The position numbers were made by a program, and so were the translations under genes. From Cycloclasticus sp. (lineage in GTDB: Bacteria > Pseudomonadota > Gammaproteobacteria > Methylococcales > Cycloclasticaceae), in the NCBI GenBank assembly GCA_018066825.1, contig JAGPVU010000138.1, positions 1 to 11,769 of the forward strand: 11,769 nucleotides of DNA. Direction: 5' to 3'. The stretch's first letter is position 1. Every line of letters starts with the position of its first letter. This document shows, in pieces, positions 1-5,977 of this stretch. The notes under the pieces were generated by a model. The model was not told the origin of the DNA. It made no database searches and saw nothing but the letters and a program-made list of their open reading frames with translations.

Positions 1-549
1 ATTTATATCGACATTATGGCAATTACGCCGATGCTTTGGGTGGTTGGGCTATGGTTGGCGATAGAGTGGGGTGATAATAATGAACAACGGCAAACGCCGC
101 TAAGGTTTTTCAAGTCGTTGTTGAGCCTGCCGCCTATTTGGGCGTTTGTTATCGCCATTGCGTTGAATATTTACAGCATCAGTCTGCCGGATTTTTTACA
201 AAAAGCTACGACTATGTTGGGAAATGTCACGATGTCTGGCATGTTGCTTGTGGTCGGCATGTCGTTATCATTTGCGAGCTTAAAAAAGCATAAAGGGATA
301 GCGATTTTGGCATCGATGATCAAACTTTTGCTCGTGCCGGCAGTGGTTTATATGGTTGCCGATGCTACGGTTGAGGATGCAGAGACGATGCAAGCGACGG
401 TACTCATGGCGGCGACACCATCAATGATGGCAACCATGATTCTGAGTGAGCGCTACGGCTTGAATACGGAATTGTTGTCGACCGTTTTGGTGGCTAGCAC
501 AGCCTTGTTTTTTGTTAGTTTGCCGCTATGGTTAATGCTGTTAGCTTAG
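1..549 (+). CDS. AEC-family (auxin efflux carrier-like) permease, C-terminal part
   Basis: The frame is open from the first base and ends at TAG 547-549, so this is the 3' portion of a gene starting outside the window; the first internal ATG is at 16. About 182 residues are present, whereas AEC permeases are usually around 300. Counting from the ATG at 16, hydrophobic segments lie near residues 36-55, 68-86, 93-112, 125-144 and 152-176, joined by short polar loops, which fits the C-terminal half of an AEC/bile-acid-sodium-symporter fold. Typical features are the glycine/methionine-rich helix around MSGMLLVVGMSLSF and the helix MAATPSMMATMIL, with a helix-breaking proline. Family members are inner-membrane secondary transporters for organic anions such as malate; the substrate cannot be told here. 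The stop overlaps the tatB stop by 4 bp in convergent orientation, leaving no room for a dedicated terminator. Family call fairly sure, substrate unknown. Confidence 0.8.
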   Translation: MYIDIMAITPMLWVVGLWLAIEWGDNNEQRQTPLRFFKSLLSLPPIWAFVIAIALNIYSISLPDFLQKATTMLGNVTMSGMLLVVGMSLSFASLKKHKGIAILASMIKLLLVPAVVYMVADATVEDAETMQATVLMAATPSMMATMILSERYGLNTELLSTVLVASTALFFVSLPLWLMLLA

Positions 550-896
550 TCGACGGATTGGTTTTGTTTTTTATCAGGCGTAGCGGTTGGCTCGTTAATG
601 TCTTCTTGGGGCTCTGTTTTTAGCTCGTCGCGTAGATCATTAAAATTGGCTTCAACGTCTTCGATCGTTTCGGATACTTGGTTTTTAACTGAAGTTGTTG
701 CTTGTTGCATGGATTGCTTTAATTCTTCGGTGCGCAACTGTTCGTCAATTTCGTACTTAACGGTTTTAACGAGCCCTTGCGCTTTGCCGACCCATAAGCC
801 CACGGTTCTTGCAACTCGCGGTAATTTTTCAGGGCCGATGACCAATAAAGCAATAATGCCTATTAAACATAATTCAAAAAAGCCAATATCAAACAT
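546..896 (-). CDS. tatB: Sec-independent (twin-arginine) translocase subunit TatB
   Basis: TatB pairs with TatC to form the receptor for folded twin-arginine precursors at the inner membrane. The protein of 116 residues begins MFDIGFFEL, the hallmark TatB N-terminus. It has one membrane helix (about residues 4-20), the conserved acidic residue E8, a hinge at GPEKLP (21-26), an amphipathic helix to about residue 45, and a charged, glutamate-rich, probably flexible tail. That order and the FDIGF start separate it from TatA. An in-frame ATG at 914 would add six residues, but TatB proteins start at MFDIGF, so 896 was chosen; neither start has a strong Shine-Dalgarno. TatB genes normally lie in tatABC. 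Here the upstream side is a promoter region and the downstream side a convergent permease, so tatA and tatC must lie elsewhere if present. Identification is secure; the isolated position is the odd part. Confidence 0.93.
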   Translation of the reverse strand: MFDIGFFELCLIGIIALLVIGPEKLPRVARTVGLWVGKAQGLVKTVKYEIDEQLRTEELKQSMQQATTSVKNQVSETIEDVEANFNDLRDELKTEPQEDINEPTATPDKKQNQSVD

Positions 897-926
897 AGGG
901 TGTAACCGAGTCATTGTTCTGTAAGT

Positions 927-943
927 AGCGGTTATCTGCCGCT
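927..943 (-). promoter_or_regulatory. Small inverted repeat in the tatB leader
   Basis: On the minus strand AGCGG and CCGCT flank a 7-base loop, between the predicted tatB -10 and its start codon. It would fold as a 5-bp GC-rich hairpin in the mRNA leader. No T-run follows, so it is not a terminator. Function, if any, is unknown; a chance dyad is possible. Confidence 0.25.
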
Positions 944-953
944 GTAATGCTTT

Positions 954-959
954 AGTATA
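954..959 (-). promoter_or_regulatory. Putative tatB promoter, -10 element
   Basis: The minus strand reads TATACT here, five of six matches to the sigma-70 -10 consensus, about 58 bases before the tatB start. Sequences 16-17 bases further upstream (TGTAAA or ATGTAA) match the -35 consensus at only three of six positions. A separate promoter is expected because tatB has no same-strand gene upstream in the window. This is inferred from motif and position only. Confidence 0.4.
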
Positions 960-1083
960 GGTTAAAGATGCTGCGTTTACATAATGATAAATAATGACGC
1001 GGTTATTACGGCTTGGCTTAAATTAAAGCAAGCTATGTGTTGTTTGGGTTCAATTGTATTGATGGTTCTATTGTGCTTATTAA

Positions 1084-1121
1084 CGAAGTCTTCTTCGATA
1101 GGTTGTCAATAGCGTTATAAT
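1084..1121 (+). promoter_or_regulatory. Putative iscA promoter with a dyad over the -35 region
   Basis: A perfect TATAAT lies at 1116-1121, 64 bases before the iscA start. The best -35 is TCGATA at 1095-1100 (four of six matches, short 15-base spacer). CGAAG (1084-1088) and CTTCG (1093-1097) form an inverted repeat with a 4-base loop that overlaps this -35, so a regulator could bind here. I cannot match the site to the published IscR type 1 or type 2 patterns. The -10 is convincing; the operator idea is speculative. Confidence 0.45.
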
Positions 1122-1185
1122 AGATTGAACGTTTGAGCCTGCTGCTTACTCTAATCATCAGGTGAATTTAATAAAAAGGTTGTGT

Positions 1186-1509
1186 ATGTCTGTTAATGTT
1201 ACAAAAAGCGCTGCGGCGCAAGTGCAAAGTCAATTGGATAAGCGGGGTAAAGGTTTAGGCTTACGTTTGGGCGTACGGGAATCGGGTTGCTCAGGTTATT
1301 CCTACGTCATTGATTTTGCCGACGAAGTGGGTGAGTTGGACCAAGTGTTTGAAATGCATGGTGTCAAGATTATTATCAACAAGGACTCGTTGGGTTTTTT
1401 AGAGGGGCTTGAATTGGATTTTGCTAGAGAAGGCATTAATTCGGCCTTTAAGTTTAACAACCCCAATGTAAAAGACGCGTGTGGTTGTGGCGAGAGCTTT
1501 ACTGTTTAA
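1186..1509 (+). CDS. iscA: IscA, A-type iron-sulfur cluster carrier
   Basis: IscA accepts or assembles Fe-S clusters and passes them to apo-proteins in the cytoplasm. The 107-residue protein matches the length and pattern of E. coli IscA closely. It has GLRLGVRESGCSG with C35, and the C-terminal NPNVKDACGCGESF with C99 and C101; these three cysteines are the family's metal/cluster ligands. The start at 1186 was chosen because AAGGT at 1176-1180 sits 5 bases upstream and the resulting N-terminus fits the family; a GTG at 1162 would add eight residues and has no comparable ribosome site. Usually iscA lies in iscRSUA-hscBA-fdx, which in many gammaproteobacteria stands immediately before ndk. Here only iscA remains, with its own apparent promoter, so its scaffold and desulfurase partners must be encoded elsewhere, as isc or suf genes. 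IscA is preferred over ErpA because of the near-identity to IscA around C35 and the C-terminus. Confidence 0.93.
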   Translation: MSVNVTKSAAAQVQSQLDKRGKGLGLRLGVRESGCSGYSYVIDFADEVGELDQVFEMHGVKIIINKDSLGFLEGLELDFAREGINSAFKFNNPNVKDACGCGESFTV

Positions 1510-1572
1510 TCTGAAAATATTCAACAACAGTCAATCCATTGATTTGTTTGCCGCATACGGGTGATAACTTGA

Positions 1573-1601
1573 TTGCCAGTGTAGGCCTCTATCTGTAAAC
1601 T
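1573..1601 (+). promoter_or_regulatory. Putative ndk promoter
   Basis: TTGCCA at 1573-1578 and TAAACT at 1596-1601 are separated by 17 bases and match the sigma-70 -35 and -10 at five and four of six positions. Transcription would begin near 1608, giving an ndk leader of about 85 bases. That leader would contain the dyad at 1612-1627 and the terminator at 1639-1661. This is motif inference only. Confidence 0.35.
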
Positions 1602-1611
1602 ATACGTATTG

Positions 1612-1627
1612 TGATAGTGATCTATCA
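1612..1627. promoter_or_regulatory. Inverted repeat near the predicted ndk transcription start
   Basis: TGATAG and CTATCA form a perfect 6-bp inverted repeat around a TGAT loop. It lies just downstream of the putative -10 and upstream of the terminator. It could be an operator half-site pair or a weak AU-rich hairpin at the transcript 5' end. No known regulator motif was recognised. Confidence 0.3.
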
Positions 1628-1638
1628 GATAACCTAAT

Positions 1639-1661
1639 GCCGTGAATTTGCACGGTTTTTT
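1639..1661 (+). terminator. Factor-independent terminator between iscA and ndk
   Basis: CCGTG (1640-1644) and CACGG (1651-1655) form a 5-bp GC-rich stem with a 6-base loop, extended by a possible G-U pair, and are followed directly by six T residues (1656-1661). This is the standard shape. It probably ends the iscA transcript. If the promoter at 1573-1601 is real, it would also lie inside the ndk leader, where it could act as an attenuator. Confidence 0.65.
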
Positions 1662-1693
1662 CTAAATTTAATTTTTATTGTTGGAGTAATACT

Positions 1694-2125
1694 ATGGCGC
1701 TTGAGCGTACTTTTTCTATTGTTAAACCAGATGCCGTTGCAAAAAATGTCATCGGTCAAATTTATGCGCGTTTTGAGTCTGCTGGTTTGCGTATTATAGC
1801 GTCCAAAATGATCCACCTAAGTCGCGACCAAGCGGAAGGCTTTTATGGGGTCCATAAAGAACGCCCTTTTTTCAAAGATTTAGTTGAGTTTATGATTTCT
1901 GGTCCAGTGATGGTTCAGGTGCTCGAAGGCGAGAACGCTATTCTTAAAAACCGAGAAGTGATGGGTGCAACCAACCCAGCAGAAGCAGATGCAGGTACTA
2001 TTCGGGCTGATTTTGCTGATAGCATTGATGAAAATTCTGTACATGGCTCAGATGCGCCAGAAACCGCTGCAGAAGAAATTAAGTTTTTCTTCAATGATGA
2101 CGAACTGTGTGAGCGTACACGTTAA
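1694..2125 (+). CDS. ndk: Nucleoside diphosphate kinase
   Basis: Ndk moves the gamma-phosphate from ATP onto nucleoside diphosphates through a phosphohistidine, balancing NTP and dNTP pools in the cytoplasm. The 143-residue protein has the usual bacterial length and starts ALERTFSIVKPDAV, with the ATP-contacting lysine at K11. The catalytic histidine is H117 in NSVHGSD, preceded by the conserved RADFADS stretch and followed by the EEIKFFF C-terminal region. GGAG at 1683-1686, 7 bases before the ATG, supports this start. It heads the packed + strand run: rlmN starts 6 bases after its stop. Placement before rlmN-pilF is standard in gammaproteobacteria. No missing residue or unusual feature was seen. 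Confidence 0.97.
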   Translation: MALERTFSIVKPDAVAKNVIGQIYARFESAGLRIIASKMIHLSRDQAEGFYGVHKERPFFKDLVEFMISGPVMVQVLEGENAILKNREVMGATNPAEADAGTIRADFADSIDENSVHGSDAPETAAEEIKFFFNDDELCERTR

Positions 2126-2131
2126 TAACGA

Positions 2132-3211
2132 ATGACTGCAAAACAAAACCTGCTGAATTTTGACCGTAAAGGTCTAGAGACGTTTTTTGCCGAAATGGGA
2201 GAAAAGCCATTTCGTGCATCACAGGTTTTGAAATGGATACACCAAGAAGGGGTGTCCGACTTCCAGTTAATGACCAATTTAAGCAAAGCACTTCGGCAGA
2301 CGCTTACTGAGCTTGCCGACGTGCGTTTGCCTGAGGTTGTTTTTGAGCAAAAATCTGAAGATGGTACGTATAAATGGGTGCTTGAGCTGGATGGTCAAAA
2401 TCGAATCGAGACGGTCTTTATACCGGAAGATGGGCGTGGCACCTTATGCGTTTCATCGCAGGTGGGTTGTGCGCTTGAATGTACGTTTTGTTCGACCGGC
2501 AAGCAGGGCTTTAACCGTAATTTATCAACGGCAGAAATTATTGGTCAAGTGTGGGTCGCAGCAAGAGCGTTGGCGGGTAAGGCAAACCTGACTAATGTAG
2601 TGATGATGGGCATGGGTGAACCCTTGTTAAATTTCAATAACACGGTGGCTGCTTTAAACATAATGATGGATGATTTTGCTTATGGATTGGCGAAGCGACG
2701 GGTGACTGTTAGTACCTCGGGTGTAGTGCCAGCGTTGTTACGTTTAGCTGACGTAAGTGACGTGAGTTTAGCGGTTTCATTGCATGCGCCTAACGACGAG
2801 TTGCGAGACGAGTTGGTGCCGATTAATAAAAAATACCCGATTGCCGAGTTGTTAGAGGCGTGTAAATACTACATCAAAGATGAAAAACGCCGCAAAATTA
2901 CCTTTGAATACGTTATGCTCAGCGGGGTTAATGATTCGGTCGAGCAGGCGCATCAATTGACGCACCTACTGGAAGACATTCCATCAAAAGTAAACTTGAT
3001 CCCATTTAATCCTTTTCCTGATACCCAATATACGCGTTCTAGTAATAATGCGATTCATCGGTTTACCGCGGTGTTAAAAGAAGCGGGGCTGATTACGACG
3101 ACGCGGAAAACGCGGGGCGATGATATCGATGCGGCCTGTGGGCAGTTGGTCGGTAAGGTAAAAGATAAAACAAAACGCCAATTAAAATCACAAGCGGTTG
3201 CAACACCATGA
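2132..3211 (+). CDS. rlmN: Dual-specificity RNA methyltransferase RlmN
   Basis: RlmN is a radical-SAM enzyme that methylates C2 of an adenosine in 23S rRNA (A2503 in E. coli) and of A37 in some tRNAs. The 359-residue protein carries the radical-SAM triad GCALECTFC (C113, C117, C120). It also has the two extra cysteines of the RlmN mechanism: C106 in LCVSSQVGC, equivalent to the methyl-carrying C118 of E. coli, as judged by spacing, and C336 in DIDAACGQL, equivalent to C355. Other family marks are MMGMGEPLLN (158-167), AVSLHAPNDELR (214-225) and NLIPFNPFP (288-296). It starts 6 bases after ndk with no clear Shine-Dalgarno, so translation is probably coupled. Its last 4 bases overlap pilF. The [4Fe-4S] cluster makes it a plausible client of Fe-S carriers such as the nearby iscA product, but that link is inference. 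Confidence 0.97.
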   Translation: MTAKQNLLNFDRKGLETFFAEMGEKPFRASQVLKWIHQEGVSDFQLMTNLSKALRQTLTELADVRLPEVVFEQKSEDGTYKWVLELDGQNRIETVFIPEDGRGTLCVSSQVGCALECTFCSTGKQGFNRNLSTAEIIGQVWVAARALAGKANLTNVVMMGMGEPLLNFNNTVAALNIMMDDFAYGLAKRRVTVSTSGVVPALLRLADVSDVSLAVSLHAPNDELRDELVPINKKYPIAELLEACKYYIKDEKRRKITFEYVMLSGVNDSVEQAHQLTHLLEDIPSKVNLIPFNPFPDTQYTRSSNNAIHRFTAVLKEAGLITTTRKTRGDDIDAACGQLVGKVKDKTKRQLKSQAVATP

Positions 3212-3996
3212 AAATACAGATTTTCCGTTTATTGGTATTGTTCTTTTTTATCACCTTGTCTGCTTGCCAATCTCAGCCTTTAAAAAGTGAATCAGCCCAT
3301 ATGCAAGGCACTGAAAGTAGCTCTGCTGATGTGTACGTTTCGCTCGGTGTGGAATATATGAACCGAGGCATGAATGAAGTGGCTTTGGAAAAGTTACAGA
3401 CAGCCATCAACATGGATAGTAACTCCAGTAATGCGCACAACGTCTTAGCTGTTTTATATGACCGTTTAGGTGAGGCTGCCCTAGCCGGTCAGCACTACGA
3501 AAAAGCAGTAGCGTTAAGCCCTGCAAATTCAAGTGCACAAAATAATTATGCGCGCTACCTTTGCGGTATAAAACAGTACGAGCGCGCTGATCAACACTTT
3601 AACTTAGCGCTAAAAAACCCCTTGTATAAAACCCCGTATATTGTGTTAACCAATGCCGGTAGTTGCGCTTGGAAAGGGGGTGATCTGGCAAAGGCCGAAA
3701 GCTATTATCGATTGGCGTTACAACGGCATAAACGCTTTCCTCCTGCGCTATTTCAAATGGCAAAATTAAAATTTGAACAACAAAATTATTTATCGGTGAG
3801 GGCTTATTTGCAACGCTATCGAACGGCGGCTAAACATACATCTGCCTCCTTGTGGTTAGGTATACAGGCAGAAGATAAGTTGGCGAACCAGAGCGGCGTA
3901 GCCAGTTACGTATTACAGCTAAAAAGGCTGTACCCTGACTCTCAGGAGATGGGTTTGTTGGAAAAAAGTAAGTTCTACCGCGCGACCTCAAAATAA
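3208..3996 (+). CDS. pilF: PilF/PilW-type TPR lipoprotein for type IV pilus secretin assembly
   Basis: PilF (also named PilW) is an outer-membrane lipoprotein that helps the type IV pilus secretin PilQ to localise and multimerise. The 262-residue protein has a signal peptide with lipobox LSAC, giving a lipidated C20. Residue 21 is Q, not D, consistent with outer-membrane sorting. About five TPR units follow: 41-72, 75-106, 109-140, 145-177 and 179-210. Cysteines C119 and C153 lie in the third and fourth repeats and could form a disulfide in the periplasm, as reported for meningococcal PilW. It overlaps rlmN by ATGA, implying coupled translation, and hisS follows after 6 bases. In related genomes rodZ and ispG normally lie between pilF and hisS; both are absent here. 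Family and position support the name; pilus genes themselves are not in view. Confidence 0.88.
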   Translation: MKIQIFRLLVLFFFITLSACQSQPLKSESAHMQGTESSSADVYVSLGVEYMNRGMNEVALEKLQTAINMDSNSSNAHNVLAVLYDRLGEAALAGQHYEKAVALSPANSSAQNNYARYLCGIKQYERADQHFNLALKNPLYKTPYIVLTNAGSCAWKGGDLAKAESYYRLALQRHKRFPPALFQMAKLKFEQQNYLSVRAYLQRYRTAAKHTSASLWLGIQAEDKLANQSGVASYVLQLKRLYPDSQEMGLLEKSKFYRATSK

Positions 3997-4002
3997 ATCC
4001 TC

Positions 4003-5268
4003 ATGAGCAAAAAATTACAAGCCATTCGTGGCATGCACGACATATTGCCAACTAAAACGCCGTTATGGCAATTGATAGAAAAGGCGATGTTTGAGGTATG
4101 CCAGCAATACGGCTATGCCGAAATTCGTATGCCTATCGTAGAAAGTAGCGACTTGTTTTGTCGCTCGATAGGTGAAGTGACCGATATCGTAGAAAAAGAA
4201 ATGTACACCTTTGATGATCGTAATGGTGATTCGTTGAGTTTACGGCCAGAAGGAACCGCGGGTTGTGTCAGAGCTGGCTTAGAGCATGGCCTGTTCTATA
4301 ACCAAACACAGCGTTTGTGGTACCAAGGCCCGATGTTCCGGCATGAGCGGCCACAGAAGGGACGTTATAGGCAGTTTCATCAGATGGGTGTTGAGTGCTT
4401 TGGCATCTCGGGTGCTGAGATTGAGGCAGAGCTCATTCTGATGAGCCACCGTTTATGGAAAAAATTGGGGTTGGCTGACCAGCTGTCATTAGAAATTAAT
4501 TCACTCGGTACTAACCAAGAACGATTGGCCTACAAAACGGTATTGACGCAATTTTTAGAACAGCATAAAGAACAATTGGATGAAGATAGTCTGCGACGTT
4601 TGCACACTAACCCTTTACGGATTTTAGACAGTAAAAACCCAGCTATGCAAGCACTCATAGAGCAGGCACCCAGGTTAATGGACTCGCTGGGAGAAGAGTC
4701 GACCTTACATTTTCAAACATTACGGCAACTGCTTGATGATGCAGGCGTAATTTGTGTGCATAATCCGCGGTTAGTACGTGGCTTAGATTATTATTCACAC
4801 ACCGTATTTGAGTGGGTGACAAGTTCATTAGGTGCGCAAGGGACGGTTTGTGCCGGTGGTCGATTCGATGGCCTGATTGAACAGCTTGGCGGAAAAGCAA
4901 CGCCAGCGGTAGGTTTTGCAATGGGTATGGAGCGTTTGGTGTTGTTATTAGAAGATACCCCTTTCGTACAAGTAAAACCCTTGGCATATATCATTCATCA
5001 GGGTGACGAAGCAAAAAATCAAGCCATGCAATTGGTAGAAAAGCTACGCGACGAATTACCCATGCACAGTTTTGTTTTACATTGTGGCGAGGGCAGTTTA
5101 AAAAGCCAGTTTAAAAAAGCCGATAAGGTTGAAGCAACATTTGCGCTGGTTTTAGCTGAGTCAGAGGTCGAAAACCAACAAGTAGGCATTAAGTTTTTAC
5201 GTGAACGAAAAGACCAAGTACAAATTCAACAAGACGAATTGATTAACTTTTTAACAAATAATAGCTAA
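4003..5268 (+). CDS. hisS: Histidine--tRNA ligase
   Basis: HisRS charges tRNA-His with histidine in the cytoplasm and is a class II homodimer. Its 421 residues match the bacterial size (E. coli 424). In order: the N-terminal QAIRGMHDILP; motif 1 around 38-52 (IRMPIVESSDLF); motif 2 at 109-131, including FRHERPQKGRYRQFHQ; the histidine-specific LVRGLDYYSHTVFEW with catalytic R259; motif 3 around 302-313 (AVGFAMGMERL); and the C-terminal anticodon-binding domain from about 325. All key residues are present. The start lies 6 bases after the pilF stop with no visible Shine-Dalgarno, so coupling to pilF is likely. The yfgM gene follows 13 bases after the stop. A shadow frame on the minus strand at 4655-4987 was ignored. 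Confidence 0.97.
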   Translation: MSKKLQAIRGMHDILPTKTPLWQLIEKAMFEVCQQYGYAEIRMPIVESSDLFCRSIGEVTDIVEKEMYTFDDRNGDSLSLRPEGTAGCVRAGLEHGLFYNQTQRLWYQGPMFRHERPQKGRYRQFHQMGVECFGISGAEIEAELILMSHRLWKKLGLADQLSLEINSLGTNQERLAYKTVLTQFLEQHKEQLDEDSLRRLHTNPLRILDSKNPAMQALIEQAPRLMDSLGEESTLHFQTLRQLLDDAGVICVHNPRLVRGLDYYSHTVFEWVTSSLGAQGTVCAGGRFDGLIEQLGGKATPAVGFAMGMERLVLLLEDTPFVQVKPLAYIIHQGDEAKNQAMQLVEKLRDELPMHSFVLHCGEGSLKSQFKKADKVEATFALVLAESEVENQQVGIKFLRERKDQVQIQQDELINFLTNNS

Positions 5269-5281
5269 TACAGGACACACG

Positions 5282-5977
5282 ATGGACGCTTATCAAACTG
5301 AAGAAGAACAAGTAGAAAGCATTAAAAAATGGTGGTCGGATAACTCACGTTCGATAATTTTTGGCCTAGGCCTAGGGTTAGTCGCCATTTTTTCATGGCA
5401 AAGTTGGAAGGATTGGACGCACCAGCAAACGGTCGAAGCCTCTGATATTTATCAGCAGTTAACACAAGCTAGTAAGGATCAAAAAACTGACACTGTCTTG
5501 GCGTTGGCTGCAGAATTAGAAACAACCTATTCAAGCACGCCTTATGCCGCGCTGGCGGGTTTACAAAAAGCGAAAACGCAAAGCGAACAGGGCAACCGTG
5601 ATGGCGCGATTATTACACTAGAAAAAGTGGCTGCTGACGCGGCTAATAATTCGATTCAGCACATTGCGCGTATTCGAGCATTACGTTTACGACTTGCTGC
5701 ACAACAATGGCAAGCTGTTGTTGACAACATTGATTCGATCATCAATGAGCAAGGTGGCTTAAACCCGGGTGAGTTTATTGGTCAGTACGAGGCGTTAAGA
5801 GGCGATGCTTACCGTTTATTAGGCGATAATGAAAAGGCACGACAAAGCTATAACGCTGCACTAAGAACAGCGACACTAGACAGTCGGATATTACAGTTGA
5901 AACTCGATGATTTAGGGCCACCAGTTGCCAGCTTTGCTAGCGACACAATGCCCCAGTCAGTTGAGGTGAAAAAATGA
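5282..5977 (+). CDS. yfgM: YfgM-type ancillary SecYEG translocon subunit, TPR-like
   Basis: YfgM is an inner-membrane protein with a periplasmic TPR-like domain that associates with SecYEG and the chaperone PpiD and helps hand over secreted proteins. The 231-residue protein begins with a short acidic cytoplasmic stretch (YQTEEEQVESIKKWW), then one membrane helix around 24-40 containing GLGLGL, then helical repeats built from paired segments such as YAALAGLQKAKTQSEQGNRDGAI (about residues 92-114). The N-terminal pattern matches E. coli YfgM by eye. AGGA at 5272-5275, 6 bases upstream, is one of the better ribosome sites in this run. It overlaps bamB by ATGA. Its place between hisS and bamB is the standard one, which strengthens the call beyond the moderate sequence signal. 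It is sometimes annotated only as a tetratricopeptide-repeat protein. Confidence 0.9.
   Translation: MDAYQTEEEQVESIKKWWSDNSRSIIFGLGLGLVAIFSWQSWKDWTHQQTVEASDIYQQLTQASKDQKTDTVLALAAELETTYSSTPYAALAGLQKAKTQSEQGNRDGAIITLEKVAADAANNSIQHIARIRALRLRLAAQQWQAVVDNIDSIINEQGGLNPGEFIGQYEALRGDAYRLLGDNEKARQSYNAALRTATLDSRILQLKLDDLGPPVASFASDTMPQSVEVKK
5363..5376. repeat. Short palindromic tandem repeat inside yfgM
   Basis: GGCCTAG occurs twice in tandem, followed by GG. The last 12 bases (5365-5376) form a perfect palindrome, CCTAGGCCTAGG. It encodes the Gly-Leu repeat of the YfgM membrane helix. It is probably a by-product of coding and not a regulatory site. Confidence 0.5.

Noticed and set aside
897..914. Upstream ATG adding six residues to TatB
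   Set aside because: TatB proteins start at MFDIGF, and the extra MTRLHP has no family counterpart or better ribosome site.
598..924. Open frame on + antisense to tatB
   Set aside because: It lies wholly over tatB, has a serine/cysteine-rich composition without domain features, and tatB has clear family residues.
1162..1185. GTG start giving an eight-residue N-terminal extension of IscA
   Set aside because: The ATG at 1186 has a good ribosome site 5 bases upstream and gives the usual IscA N-terminus and length.
2750..2767. Tandem 9-base repeat (GACGTAAGT, GACGTGAGT) inside rlmN
   Set aside because: It encodes ADVSDVS in a stretch of normal family length, so it looks like ordinary coding and not an insertion.
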